A stretch of 64,000 nucleotides of DNA. Origin: Callipepla californica brunnescens (taxonomy: Eukaryota > Chordata > Aves > Galliformes > Odontophoridae). The notes under the pieces were generated by a model that worked only from the letters and a program-made list of their open reading frames with translations, searched no databases and was not told the DNA's origin. Numbering within the stretch: position 1 is the stretch's first letter; every line of letters starts with the position of its first letter. The stretch is from positions 23,967,105 to 24,031,104 of the forward strand of contig JALIRH010000006.1 in NCBI GenBank assembly GCA_023055505.1. Reading direction: 5' to 3'. Shown piece after piece: positions 36,569 to 48,093 of the stretch. The position numbers and the translations under genes were made by a program.

Positions 36569-37229
36569 AATAGTTTGAGATTGTTTATTTGTACCTTAAA
36601 GTGTTTTGTTTTTTTTTTTTTTCTCTTTCCAATGAATGATGGCTGAAGTTTGTCAATCACAATGGGAAATGAATTATCGGTGAATTACCAAATTCAATGT
36701 TAAAGCCTCCAGTATTCCATGAGAAGACTCATGATCTAAAGTCGGTAGAACTGAGGCAAAATTTTTTCTCTTTCTGTGTGTATCTGTGAATTTGTCAGTA
36801 TCTTGAGCCTAATACTGGCGTTGAGACTTTTTTCCGAGGAGTCACAGAGAGTCAGAGCTTAGCAGACAGCAAACCTACAGGTACTATACAGCAAGAAAAT
36901 CACAACAGACAAAACAGAGAGGGCATGTATGCCCATATGAGAACACAGTGGAAATGTATTCAATGCTTTCCCAAAAACCAACAGAGCTTTCAGGAATGCT
37001 CTAATTACCCTTATTGTGTTGATACATTTGCACTGTGAAAGATTATTTACCCCCCAAATTATCAAGCGCTCTCCCTCTCCTGTATTACCCTTTCATACAA
37101 TCAAGGACAAAAAGTCCCCCAGAAAGTAGACAGAAAGAAGTCCATCAGGCAGTAGGTCAGTGAGCTGAAGTGTTGTTAATGTTTCATTTTATAAATGTGC
37201 ACTTGATCTACTCAATCTCTTTAACACAG
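36569..37229. other. unique sequence, no supported gene
   Basis: A T tract of about 16 bases lies at 36606-36621, immediately downstream of the CR1. The remainder is unique with no recognised feature. Confidence 0.5.
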
Positions 37230-37560
37230 TTGTGCTCAGAAAAGAGAGCATACGCCAGCCTTGAGCTAAAAAATTCAGTGTGTGCCTGTTGATGAGTTGA
37301 TCTCACTCTAAAGTGCCTGATGAATTAGGCATAAAGATCCACATGATGAGGAGGGTTCATTAGCATGAGCTTTCTCTCATTGCTGCAAATCATACATCCC
37401 CAGACTGCAGGATGACTAAGGGGAGAGGGAGGGCGGCCAGCCAACTCCTTGTTGAATCAATGGGGATGGTAGGGAACAGAGCTGTGATCCCACTGAGACT
37501 GTTAGCAGGGTGGCAGACAGTTCAAGCCCTAGACTGTTAAATCTAAAAGGAATGGAGTAG
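37230..37560. promoter_or_regulatory. candidate conserved non-coding element
   Basis: Unique, moderately GC-rich sequence without low-complexity runs. It contains 'ctgatgaattaggcataaag' (about 37318), 'ttcattagcatgag' (about 37356), 'attgctgcaaatcata' (about 37379) and 'ttgttgaatcaatgggg' (about 37449), that is, spaced homeodomain/POU/bZIP-like cores. There is no reading frame or transposon match. The call is by texture only. Confidence 0.3.
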
Positions 37561-40500
37561 GGTAACTACACAGAGAAAATCACAGAAATTGTCTATCATA
37601 AAAAGTTAATTTGTTTCGCTTCTAAGTATTTTTTGAAAACTTATGTAAACTCTGATAGTCTGAAAGCACATTCATAATGTGAATTGGGATACTGTGTAGT
37701 TTCTTTCGGACAAGAAATCATGCAAGACTTTGGGCTTCATTCCTCTTATAAATATTGAGTATACATTCTCTGCAGGTGTCTGCCAGTGGTCTCTTGTGGA
37801 AGTGACTCAAGATGTGTGTCCCCAAAGACCCTGATCATATTTGTTTTAGCAACTGGCTAATCAGGAGTTGGTATTGTCTTATGTTGCTGCAGTCCAGTCT
37901 CAGCCCTCTTGAAAAAAAAGTCTGATACTGCTGTCTTTCTCCAAGCCTTGTGTTGCTTACATCCCATGTCTGTCTAAAAAAATGTTTCCGAGGGGAGTTA
38001 CTTTGCAATCTCATTAGCACTGTGTACACCGTTACATTTTACTACATTCCGATCTTATGTTCAGACATTAATAATCATAATTTCCAAAACTAAAAGCAAC
38101 CTGTATCTATGCTTCAGATAAGACACATGAAAGGAAACTTTGGATTTAAAGTTAAGCAGAACAGAGATGCTAGAACAGCTGACACTCAAATACACACGTT
38201 TTGTACAGAGAATTAAGACTTTAAACTTTAGTTACCATATCAAAACTGAGCTATTATTCATAAAAAACAGTTTGAAATACTTTATTAAATGCAAAGAAAG
38301 GCTGAAGCTATATGGAAAAATATATATATTTCATCTTTGATAGCTTACATTTAAAAGTAGTAGGAAGAGGAATTCAGAATGTCAAATAAAAAGTTATATT
38401 TATTTTGATAATTACATGTATTTCTTTTCTTTAAAATAGTAAAAAAGAAATGTAAAATGTAAGCAAATTCAATTATACTTATTTTGAAAATGTTGAGGAG
38501 AAACTTTTCAATTCCATTATGAAAATAGAACTGTCTTGTAAGGTAATGATAAAATGAGTAATGTTTTTTCTATCAAAATTAGGAATTTTTTTTAAGTATT
38601 TTTTAAAAAAGATTAAAAGTTTAATCTTAAAACATATTGCAGCACAAAATGGAAATAGACACTTTAAAAAAATTTTCAGTGCATTTGAGAATTGAGGACA
38701 AATCCATAAGCTGCTTGGGATTTCTCCTTAGGTACCCATCCATATTTTAGATCCTCCTGACTCTCCTCTTTTTTTTAAATGACTTAGAAAAAAATATTTC
38801 TTTTTAATTCAGCAAATGCCTAAGTCAATAGAAAAAATCTTGATTGCTAAAGATAAAATTATATGTTGCTAAACCCATTCTATCTTGAAATACCTAGAAA
38901 GCTTCAAGTATATCTAGTATAAATATATAATATGCTTAGTACCTAATTAATGTACACAATACATGCTTAATAGCCCTTATGAAGACCTAGCTAGTACCAA
39001 GAAACATAGGAAATTTAGAGCTCCAAGTATAATCAGGCCCATTTTGCTTTGCTTTCTTCAACCTTAGAAGTACCTTAAGTCCATAACTATCCTACTTTCC
39101 TCCATGCACGTACCTACAGACTAACTTAAAAAAAATACCATTAAAAAACAAAACAAAAACCTTTTCATGTTGTCTAGTTCCAGGACAGGAAAAATACAAT
39201 GAAGTATATGGCCATGGGATAGTGAGAAGCTGTAAATAGCCTTTTTGGCAGAAGAACAGACTTAAATTGTCTTACATAGGTACAAAAACACTCTTAGGTA
39301 TCAGTGATTGAATTTACCTTATCTCCTTTTAGAGGCTTTGGAAATCTTTCCAAGGTACCTAAACCATCTTTTAAAATACCATCTCAGGTGTTCTTTTTGT
39401 CTGGAGTAAAGCACTAAACCAGCTACTGTGCCTTTGAAAATGGTTCTCTTTTATTTTAGCATAAACTTGAAACAACATCTCAGCAGAAAAGTCCAGGATC
39501 TACCGGTGTTTTTTGTCATGATGACACAGTTTATAAGTCCTGTGTGAGACTCAAGTTTCCAAGAGCAACTAGAATGTCTGAGTTATATCAATCTGTGTTT
39601 ACAGTTGGATATTTTTGTTCCTGGATTTATATTAGTATTATACTCTGCATAGCAAAATATAATTGGCCTTTTTCTACCCAATTTAAATTTACTGGATGAA
39701 TATGTAAACATAGCAAGGAAGATTTTTTCAAAGCTACCTTCTGCATTTTGAACCATGGGGAGTATTCGTACCATCTTCTGTAGGTGTTCTGAATATGGTC
39801 TTAGCCAAAAGCCTAAAGTAGGTTAAAGTTAGGCATCCATACTAAAGAGAGGGACAAGAGAATTTCCAAGATAGTATTCCAACAAACACAGTAAAGTGTC
39901 TGAAAAAAGACAGCATGAATATTTCCTCATCATGTGGCATTTATGTTCACTTTAAACACACATTTCTAAGTAAGTTTGGAAGAAAACATGGCAAAAATAT
40001 TTCTCAAGTTCAAAGGGACAGAAGTATAAGTCTACCTTACATTTCCTGTTTGCTGTGTTTTTATTAGAGAAGATACTGTACCTAGCAGGAGTCTGAATGT
40101 GATATATTATGTACCTGGAATTCAGTCCACTGTATAAGAACATTATATTCTTGAAATATCTTGCTTATAGCGTGCTCTGGCACTGTGCATAGACACGTGC
40201 AGTGGTAATTTTAAGATCAGTATTGGCTACCCAATGCTTGGAGAAATGATTTGTCAGTTAGTAATACTGAACTGAAAGAAGAAGGGTTTTGATGCACCTA
40301 TTGGACAGGTCTATGGGTTGTAAACAGCATATCAATTACCTGTTCATGGAAGCCTAAATATCATTACCAACCAAAAAAGTTAGTTTGATTTGCTAAATAT
40401 TTGTAATACTACCTAAGAATCATTTGACAAGTCTGTGAAAGGGAGCACAAAAAAATGACTCTGGACCAAATTTTTCGAAGGAAATATTTTCAGATAGTTC

Positions 40501-43500
40501 TCTCTCAACCTCTTTTATTGAAATAAGTTTCAGAAAGTATTCAATTGTGCCAGGATAAAAAAGCTGAAACTTGAATTTATACTTCCAGGGGACTGCCCAA
40601 AGTGCTGAGAGGGATTTGTTCTATCTCTTTTACTTTGTTTGAACTGAAACAAATTATCTATTTTATTATAAATGATGGATAAATATATATATTGTGTGTG
40701 TGTATACTTAGGCTGAAAATTGGGTTATTCTTGCAGTCCCAGTCATCCTGAAAAGAAGATCTGTAACATCACAATCATATTAAAGCAGTAGAATTCACAT
40801 AAAGTCTCATAATATGTATGAAATATAGGACTCCTCAGCTCTTCCAAAAGTAAGTTTTACCACAAATTCTTTTTTATATCTGAAAAATCAGAAAGGAGAT
40901 AGGAAATTGTGATTATGGAAGAGAGCTCAAATAGTATATTAAATGTTGGAAATAATATGTCTTTTTTATTGTATCTAATACTAGTCTGAGAGAATGTGAT
41001 ACCTTTATTAAACTAAAGTAAAGCAGCACTCATCCATAATTCTGAGCTTAATACAGTGATTTCAAAGTGCCACAAAGAGTATCTTAAGTATTATTTTGAG
41101 CTATCTTCTAAAGCATAGTGTTAGTAGTAACGTTTCTGTCTGTTTCCATCTTCTTAACACGAGTAGCTGCCTGCTATGATATCTGATAACTATCTGTACT
41201 GTCAAAACACCCTCAGCAGGCACTTCTTCCCAACAGAACTCACAACATATTATTATCACAGTATTTCTCCCTAATGTTTTCTCTTTCTGCATTTCTTTAA
41301 AAATAAAGTAGGGCAATATTCTATTTCAGTTGTTCAGAACAAAAAACAAAACAAAACAAAAAAAACCACCATTATTGTTGGTACCAGCACAACAGTGGTG
41401 CAGTAGCCTTGTGAACAGCGGTTGTTGAAGGGACACAGTTGAGAATTTTCTTCTGAAATGTTTTTCTCAGAATACAGTTTGTTGAAAGTGAAACTCTTTA
41501 AATTATTTTTAAGATCATAGCTTCTATACTATTTCAGTAGGACAAGGATTTTTTTTATCAGAGTGAAGACAAATGCACTGCCTCACTATTCGCTTGGCTC
41601 ATACAAAATATTTAAATTTATGAACAGAATCTGGCTACAAATGGAAATTCGAAGTGCCTTATTTCACTAAGTATTGTAGAATCAATTCAATTGTTATTAA
41701 TGATTTGGGGTTTATTAGATCACACAAAGAGGCCATGACTGCTTGTTTATATACAGAATGGAGCAGTATGGACTAATAAAAATCTAAAAAGAGTATGGTT
41801 ATGTTATCCTGCTCTTGAACAGACACAAGTTACCTGTGCTGACAATTTCAATATATTAGCCCAAAATCATGCTACTCTCTTTTCTGCCTATTTGTGGTGG
41901 TGTGGTGGGTTTATGTATAGTGCACCATGTTGATTATGTCAGCTGAAGCTCAGGATCTCTTCACCAGCATTTGGTGAGTAAATAAATAAATAGATAAATA
42001 CATAGACAAATCCTGTCCTGGATTGTACTATAATGTGCTGACCTTTTCCTTCTCCCCACTCTTTATTTATTTATTTTTCTGTTTCCCTTTGACTTGATTT
42101 GATGTTGTTGTTATTCTCCTGGTTCAGGGAAAAAGAAATAAGTAATTTTCTAAAACTTTCCTTCATTGAGAGAGAGAACAGTTTCTAGAAGCTGGTGTGT
42201 CACTAAGGAAAATGTAGTATAAAATTTCAACTTAAGACTATTAACCACAGTTACAGGTTTCTTTGGAAGCCTGTCCTAAGCATGAAAACTACAGAATAAA
42301 ATCTGTGTAGCAGGACATTCTCATTTTCTGTACGTGGATGTCAGTATATGGTACCTGTAAGCATTACTGCCATTGCATCAGTATGCAGTAGCTAGTAATA
42401 ACTGAAAATAACAAAGGAAAATAAATATCTACTGGTATATTTTGCCTGTCTTCCATGGAACCTAAAATCTAACAGAAAGTCTTAAGAGCTAAGGGCTAAT
42501 GCTGAGATATTCTTTTCTTCTGGGGCTATGCTTCCTTTTTAGACTACAATCCAGCAGCACCTTCCTTTAAAGCAATACAAGATAGAAATGCTTAAATTCA
42601 GTCCCATTGTAAAAACGTTTAAAATTCAACGAAAGCAATGCTGACTCCACAAAGCACTAAAGCAACTTTAAAATGTTCTGTTTCTTCTATCCTCTGTGAC
42701 AGGGCCAGACACTCTGTTAGTACTAGTTTACATTTTAAAGAAAAAATAAGTAAAACTGGATATTTCCTAATTATGAACTCTGTTTGATAAAGCACATGCA
42801 AGTTAAGTCACATGCTTAGCGACAAACAATATATTTGTAACATAACTGGGAATAGAATCTGAAATTTGATTCTCAGAACTTATTCCTAAGAAACAAATAA
42901 ATTCTTAACATCTAAGTTCTAAGCCAAAGCTTCATATTTTTGTCTCCAGGTACTTGTAAGAATTTGATACTACATGTGGTTGATTTTCTCTAACTAGGTT
43001 GCTAGATGTCCCTTCTAGGTAGGCAACCAGCAATATTATTTCCAGCTTATAACTAAATTAAAAGCTGAAGAATGCTTGTCAGGATTACAGTTTTCACCAG
43101 TCACATTCTTGTATCTGTTAACAGAATAGTATTCTATTTATAGAGATGTTAGTTCTGAGTTATGTGCTATCTTATAATAAATATTTGTCTACTCCTCTGT
43201 AAATTGCTAGAGAATTAAGACCCTTGGATCACTGGCTGTCTGTTATTCCACTTTCGTAAAATCTGGCCTTTTTATGTCAAGAGAAAACTCTTTGTGCAGG
43301 TGTTCACAGACTTCAGCTGCCCCCTTCTTTCTTCAAAAGATGCTTTTCTCTGAAACTTATATGTGCCTGCCAGGGAGGAAAGCTCTTTAAAATGAGATGA
43401 GGAGGTAGGGTACCCATCACAAGCAAAACAACCGACTTGTTTTCTCCAGTTTCTGAACTACAGATTCAGATATTCTTTGTTTTCACTTAATCGGATGCTT

Positions 43501-43799
43501 TGGCATGAAGCATCCAAAACATAGATTGTTGAACTTGTTCATGGTACTCTGATGAGAGCATCATTCAGGCCATACATTAACAAGCAGGCAAATAATTAAT
43601 AACAACACACGTGGAAGCAAATGAATGTTTTGCTTGTTGAAAGAGAATGAGAAAGTCAGACAAAGACCTGAGCTCCATGTCCTTGCCCTCCACAGCAGCA
43701 GAAGAAATAATGCTATGAATAGCATTTAACTTGAATTTGTAGCAAACTGCTGCTTTTATCATAAGCAATTGCCAGATGGTATACATTATCTTCCCTTTT
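37561..43799. other. gene-free AT-rich sequence with scattered simple repeats
   Basis: This includes a very AT-rich interval (about 38200-38680) and AAAAC-type repeats at 41340-41366. AAAT/GATA-like runs lie at about 41980-42010, a TTTA run at about 42062-42078, and an 8-bp inverted repeat at 43493-43500/43508-43515. No CR1 is recognised for 9 kb between 36.57 and 45.54 kb. No reading frame is protein-like. Confidence 0.5.
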
Positions 43800-44390
43800 T
43801 CTCCTTTCACAAAAGCAGCATTAATTGCAGAGCAGCCCAGGGCTCCACTCAGCTCATCAGTGTGATAACACTTCATGACCCTGATTAGCCGTCAGTCTAC
43901 TCAATTAAAAAGATCATTTAGACATTCACCCAATCATTTGCCTATCGAGCCACCTGGGCCTCAACCAGGGGCTCCATTTTTAACATTCTCCTGCCCTCTC
44001 TCATCTCGCCTAGCTTTTTTACATATCTCCAAAAGACGTAATTGAATTAAATAAAGCGTCTCAGGGGCAGCTGCAACATCTGCTGTTTGTGGTATGTCAA
44101 GCCTTCAGCATTAAAAACAGTTACATATGCTCCAAATTAGCAGGTCGCAGAGATGAAACAGTCGATGATAGTGTTTTTGTGCCAGCGTGAGAAGCAGCTC
44201 ACAGCTGTGTGCAATTTACAATTAAAGGCTTTATCAGAGCTCAATTGTACTAGTGAATCAAGTGGTGAGAGGTCAGTTAGTGAATTAGACCAATTAGAGC
44301 TTCTACAGTTAAATTATCTGTCTTATTACCTACTGATAAACAGCCTTGTCATATCTTTACTCAGATGATGAAGCTTGGAAGTGTTTTATG
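43800..44390. promoter_or_regulatory. strong candidate conserved developmental enhancer-like element
   Basis: This block differs from its surroundings. It has no simple repeats and dense homeodomain-type cores: 'taattg' about 43822, 'caatta' about 43902, a doubled 'taattgaatta' about 44040, 'caattaaag' about 44229, 'ccaattag' about 44290. E-boxes include 'gcagctgc' (about 44069) and 'cacagctgtg' (about 44199). There are at least eight CpGs between 43891 and 44190 in otherwise CpG-poor DNA. Such texture is typical of deeply conserved non-coding elements near developmental genes. A 71-codon plus-strand frame (44153-44368) overlaps but has no recognisable domain. Which gene it would control cannot be told from this window. 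Confidence 0.45.
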
Positions 44391-45542
44391 AGGTGATATT
44401 GTACTTTTGTATGTGTAAAGGAACTCAGTAGCTCAATAAAGTTACTCTGATACAACAAGCACAGAGCAGAAAACTTCTCAAAATGTAGCAGGGGAGGAAA
44501 AAAAAACACCTGCAGTTAGAAACTAAGCAACGTTAAGTTAGAAAAAGAGTTAAGATTATATTTGTTGGCTGCATTTCAAGATGAATATTTATGCTTGATA
44601 AAGTATAAATTCATAAAGTAAATTGAAATAAATGTTATGCTTCTGATTTCTGTGTTTTTTTTTTTTTTTAATTACTCTCCTGCTCTCTCTCACTCCCACT
44701 TTGAAGGAGGAAAGAAAGGCAAAGGACAGAATTTCATAAAGTCAGACTCTAATTTCGCACTGTAAAATAAAGCTGTATTAGCAAGCAAAGACAGAAACTC
44801 TAGATCCTTAGTCTTAGGATTTACACAGTTCTGGCGAGCTTCATTTATAAGTTTGGATAGAGATGACTGAGAATCAAAAAGCTGAACTAAGGGGAACCAC
44901 TAAAGTCTTTTGGAAGATTTACACATACAAGCGTGTCTACTTTTATCTGGTTAGTATTAAGGATCTGTTACTTCCATCGCATCCTACTGTATGAGTGAGA
45001 TGCAAAGTGCACCAAGTGCTACAGCACTGATCTCATGGATACCTGGCACTTGGTATGAGGGACTTGCTGTTAGTGGCCTTGTGTAAGGAAGGGGTGGAAG
45101 GGATTAAGATTGAGAAATATTCCAACAAATGACCAAATTTTTTACCTAGTGAGTTTCTGATGACAATGTTAAGTAGTAAATCCTGCCTTCTTCTGTGTTT
45201 AGAGGACCAGAAGTCTCATAAACCTTTTTGTCAGAAGTGTGTGCCTTTGCCATGAAAATGGTGTAAGGTTCATGTCTTTATTTTAAAGCATAAAGACTGA
45301 GGTGGTGGTGCAATTGTCTTTTTATAGACAGTCCTAGAGATTAGATCATCTGCTCAATTCCCTTCAATTACAGATTGGGTTGCAGAAATGACCTAAATGT
45401 ACACCTGATTGTATAGTCCAGTAGTCAGGGGATATGGATGAAAGAAGTATTTGGATTCATTCTCAAAGTTGCATTTCTCTATTTCACAACAACTTGTCAA
45501 TAGATAAAAGGCATAAATTGTTACATGTCACATTGTGGAGAT
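44391..45542. other. unique sequence, no supported gene
   Basis: A T tract of about 13 bases lies at 44657-44669. No frame, repeat or RNA gene was recognised otherwise. Confidence 0.5.
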
Positions 45543-46209
45543 AATGGATCTGGGGGTGTAGGTTGACTCTTGTTTGAACATGAGTCAGTAGCATGCCCAG
45601 ATAGCAAGAACATCAAGGACATCCTGGCTTTTATCAGAAATAGCATTTCCAGCAGGAGCAGAAGGGAGATAGTCCTCCTGTACTCAGCTCTGGTGTGTCT
45701 GCATCTTTCATTTTGGGCCCCTCACTACAAGAAAGACATTGATGCCCTTGGGCATGTGTAGAGAAAGTTAACGATGCTGGTGAAGGGACTGGAGCACAAG
45801 TCTTATGAGGAGAAGCTGAGGGAACTGGGATTGTTTAGTCTGGAGAAGAGAAGGCTGAGGAGAGATCTTATTGCTTTCTACAGCTGCCTGAAATGAGGTT
45901 GTGATAAGGTGGGTAATGACCTCTTCCCCCATGTATCTAGCAATAGGACTAGAGGGTGTGGTCTCAAGTTTGCACCAGGGGATGTTTGGGTTGGATATTA
46001 GGAAAAATTTCTTCTCCAAAAGAGTGGTCAGCTGCTGGAACAGGCTGCTCAGGCAGCTAGTGGAGTCACTGTCCCTGAAGGTGTTCAGGAAAATTTAGAT
46101 GTGGTACTAAAGGACATGGTTTAGTGGGGAAATACACTGGTGGTAGGTGGACAGTTGAGCTGGATGATCTTGAGGTCTTTTCCAACCTTGGTGATTCTAT
46201 GACTCTATA
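45543..46209 (+). mobile_element. CR1 LINE fragment (end of ORF2 plus 3' UTR), degraded
   Basis: The sense-orientation order of CR1 landmarks is retained: 'gatctgggggtgtaggttga', 'tcctgtactcagctctggtg', 'gggcccctcactacaagaaagacat', 'ggactggagcacaagtcttatgaggagaagctgagggaactggg', 'gctggatgatcttgaggtcttttccaacc', 'gattctatgactctata'. The ORF2 frame is broken by stops and frameshifts; residual pieces are open at about 45570-45761 and 45901-46098. It is more decayed than the copy at 35.9 kb. Confidence 0.9.
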
Positions 46210-48052
46210 AATGAGCATTCTGTTCTCTTTGTTTTTCACAGTAACAAAACTCCAGATGGAAAGTTGTTGAATGCTTTGCTGACTTGTAGGCTACCAGGCA
46301 GTGGGATAGAGTGCTTCAAGTTGACTCAGCCTCCTGGGTTATAGCTCTGTGAGAAACGGAGGGTGTTTTATTTCAAGGCTGGTAGCTCTAAGCTGTTCTA
46401 AGCGACGCTTCTATGTTATGTAGAAATGGACTGTTCTGTTGTGTTCAGAGAACACTTATAAGAGCCAACTACCCAAGTACAAACTCAGATATTAAATGTT
46501 AGTTGGATACTGAATTGGGGCGTTTAAATTTTATTTTGTTTGGATTTGGTGGATATTTAATGTATCTATTTTTATTTCAGGCAGGAAATTCCACACAAAT
46601 ATCACATTGGTGTAAACAGATATTTTTGAAATGGACTTTTGATCATGTTTAATGCATGCTTCTATGTATTTATGCATATAGATTTTGCAAAAAATGAGTA
46701 GAGTAACTTTCAAATGTATGTATTATAATATCTTATTGAATATTATATTTGGAGCAAACAAAGTAGTTTGTAATGCTGGCATTTAGGGGAATTCCAGTTG
46801 GTTTCTCTCAGTAAATAATGTTGATTCATTTTTCTCAAGTCTGTGATATGCATTTAAAGAAAACCTAAATCAGAATGGAAGTGGCCTTATTTGAATCAGC
46901 AATTTTAATATTTTAGTGTCCTCCTTAAGCGCATTGACCTCACTGCCACACTTCAAGGCTTGAAAAAAAAAAGGAGTTTAAAGAAGTTCTTGAACCTGGG
47001 GATGAAAATGGAAGAAAAAAGTTTTTGGTGTGTAAATTAATATATTTTTCAACAGTCCAATCCTCCCAAGTAATAAAGGATATTTTGTGCATTCCTCAAA
47101 GAGTGGAGAAAAAGACGTCATAAATATTCTGAAAAATGCTGAGATCTGAATGCCCAGCTTATAGCTATTCAGGGCCCTGATCTTTTCTTTAATGCACATT
47201 CTTCTGGCAGTTATTGAAATTCTTCACCCTTTTCTCCTGTTGCATCTACCAACTTCTGAGTGATATTTCCCCCCAGTAAGGCCAAAAGGAAAGTCTGACT
47301 TTGGACACCATAATTTTCAATTTTTATGTACTAACTTGGACATGGTTACATACAAGTTCCTCTATACAGAACTGATTTTTAAGCAGAAGCATTTAAATTA
47401 TGTGGCTCAGCCTTAATCAAAAATTAGTCAGACAAAAAGGGAACCTGTTTAGAAGCAAGATATGATAATATAAAGGACATATTACATTAAGAGATTGGTT
47501 TATTGAGAATAGTATTAAAAAAAAAAGGGTTTAAAGAGACTCAGAATTATCAGCAAATGATAGTTACTATATATTATCTGATGCTGTGAAAACAGGCACA
47601 GCGAGATATTATATCACTTACTGAGTTTCTTAACCTCAACTTGACAAGACAAGCTCTTCACAGCATGAGATAGTGAAGATGATTGTGGGACTGAAAATAT
47701 CATTAGACAAGAGACTGCCAACATGATAATCTTATGACTTTTTGTCTCTCACTTTCTTACTAGTTGTAATTTAAATAATTAAAACAGAAAAATTTTTGAC
47801 AACACTAATTTATTTCCGTCCATTCACACTATTTTACTGTGTATCTTCAGAATTGCTTAATAGAGTAACATGGTGCTACTTAGCCAGTTTAATGGAGATT
47901 TTGGGACAAAATGAAACAGTGGTTATCTATAGATATGCATAAATCATATCTCAGTGCTGTGCTTTATGTTTGCAGGATGTAGCTCATGCATCTTTCTATA
48001 ACTTGTCACAAAGTATCACACTGCTCCTTCTTGTTCACTGCAGTATGAAAAG
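46210..48052. other. gene-free AT-rich unique sequence
   Basis: Only short A tracts (for example about 46963-46971 and 47518-47526) stand out. No gene, repeat or RNA was recognised. Confidence 0.5.
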
Positions 48053-48093
48053 AATATATATATGTACATATATATACATATATATATATATAG
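48053..48093. repeat. AT-rich dinucleotide repeat with GTAC/ACAT interruptions
   Basis: ATAT units are broken by 'gtac' and 'ac' interruptions, an imperfect microsatellite. Confidence 0.85.

Noticed and set aside
44153..44368. 71-codon plus-strand frame in the 44 kb candidate element, considered as a small conserved protein
   Set aside because: No recognisable domain, and the motif-dense texture fits a non-coding element better. Codon-level conservation would be needed to revive it.
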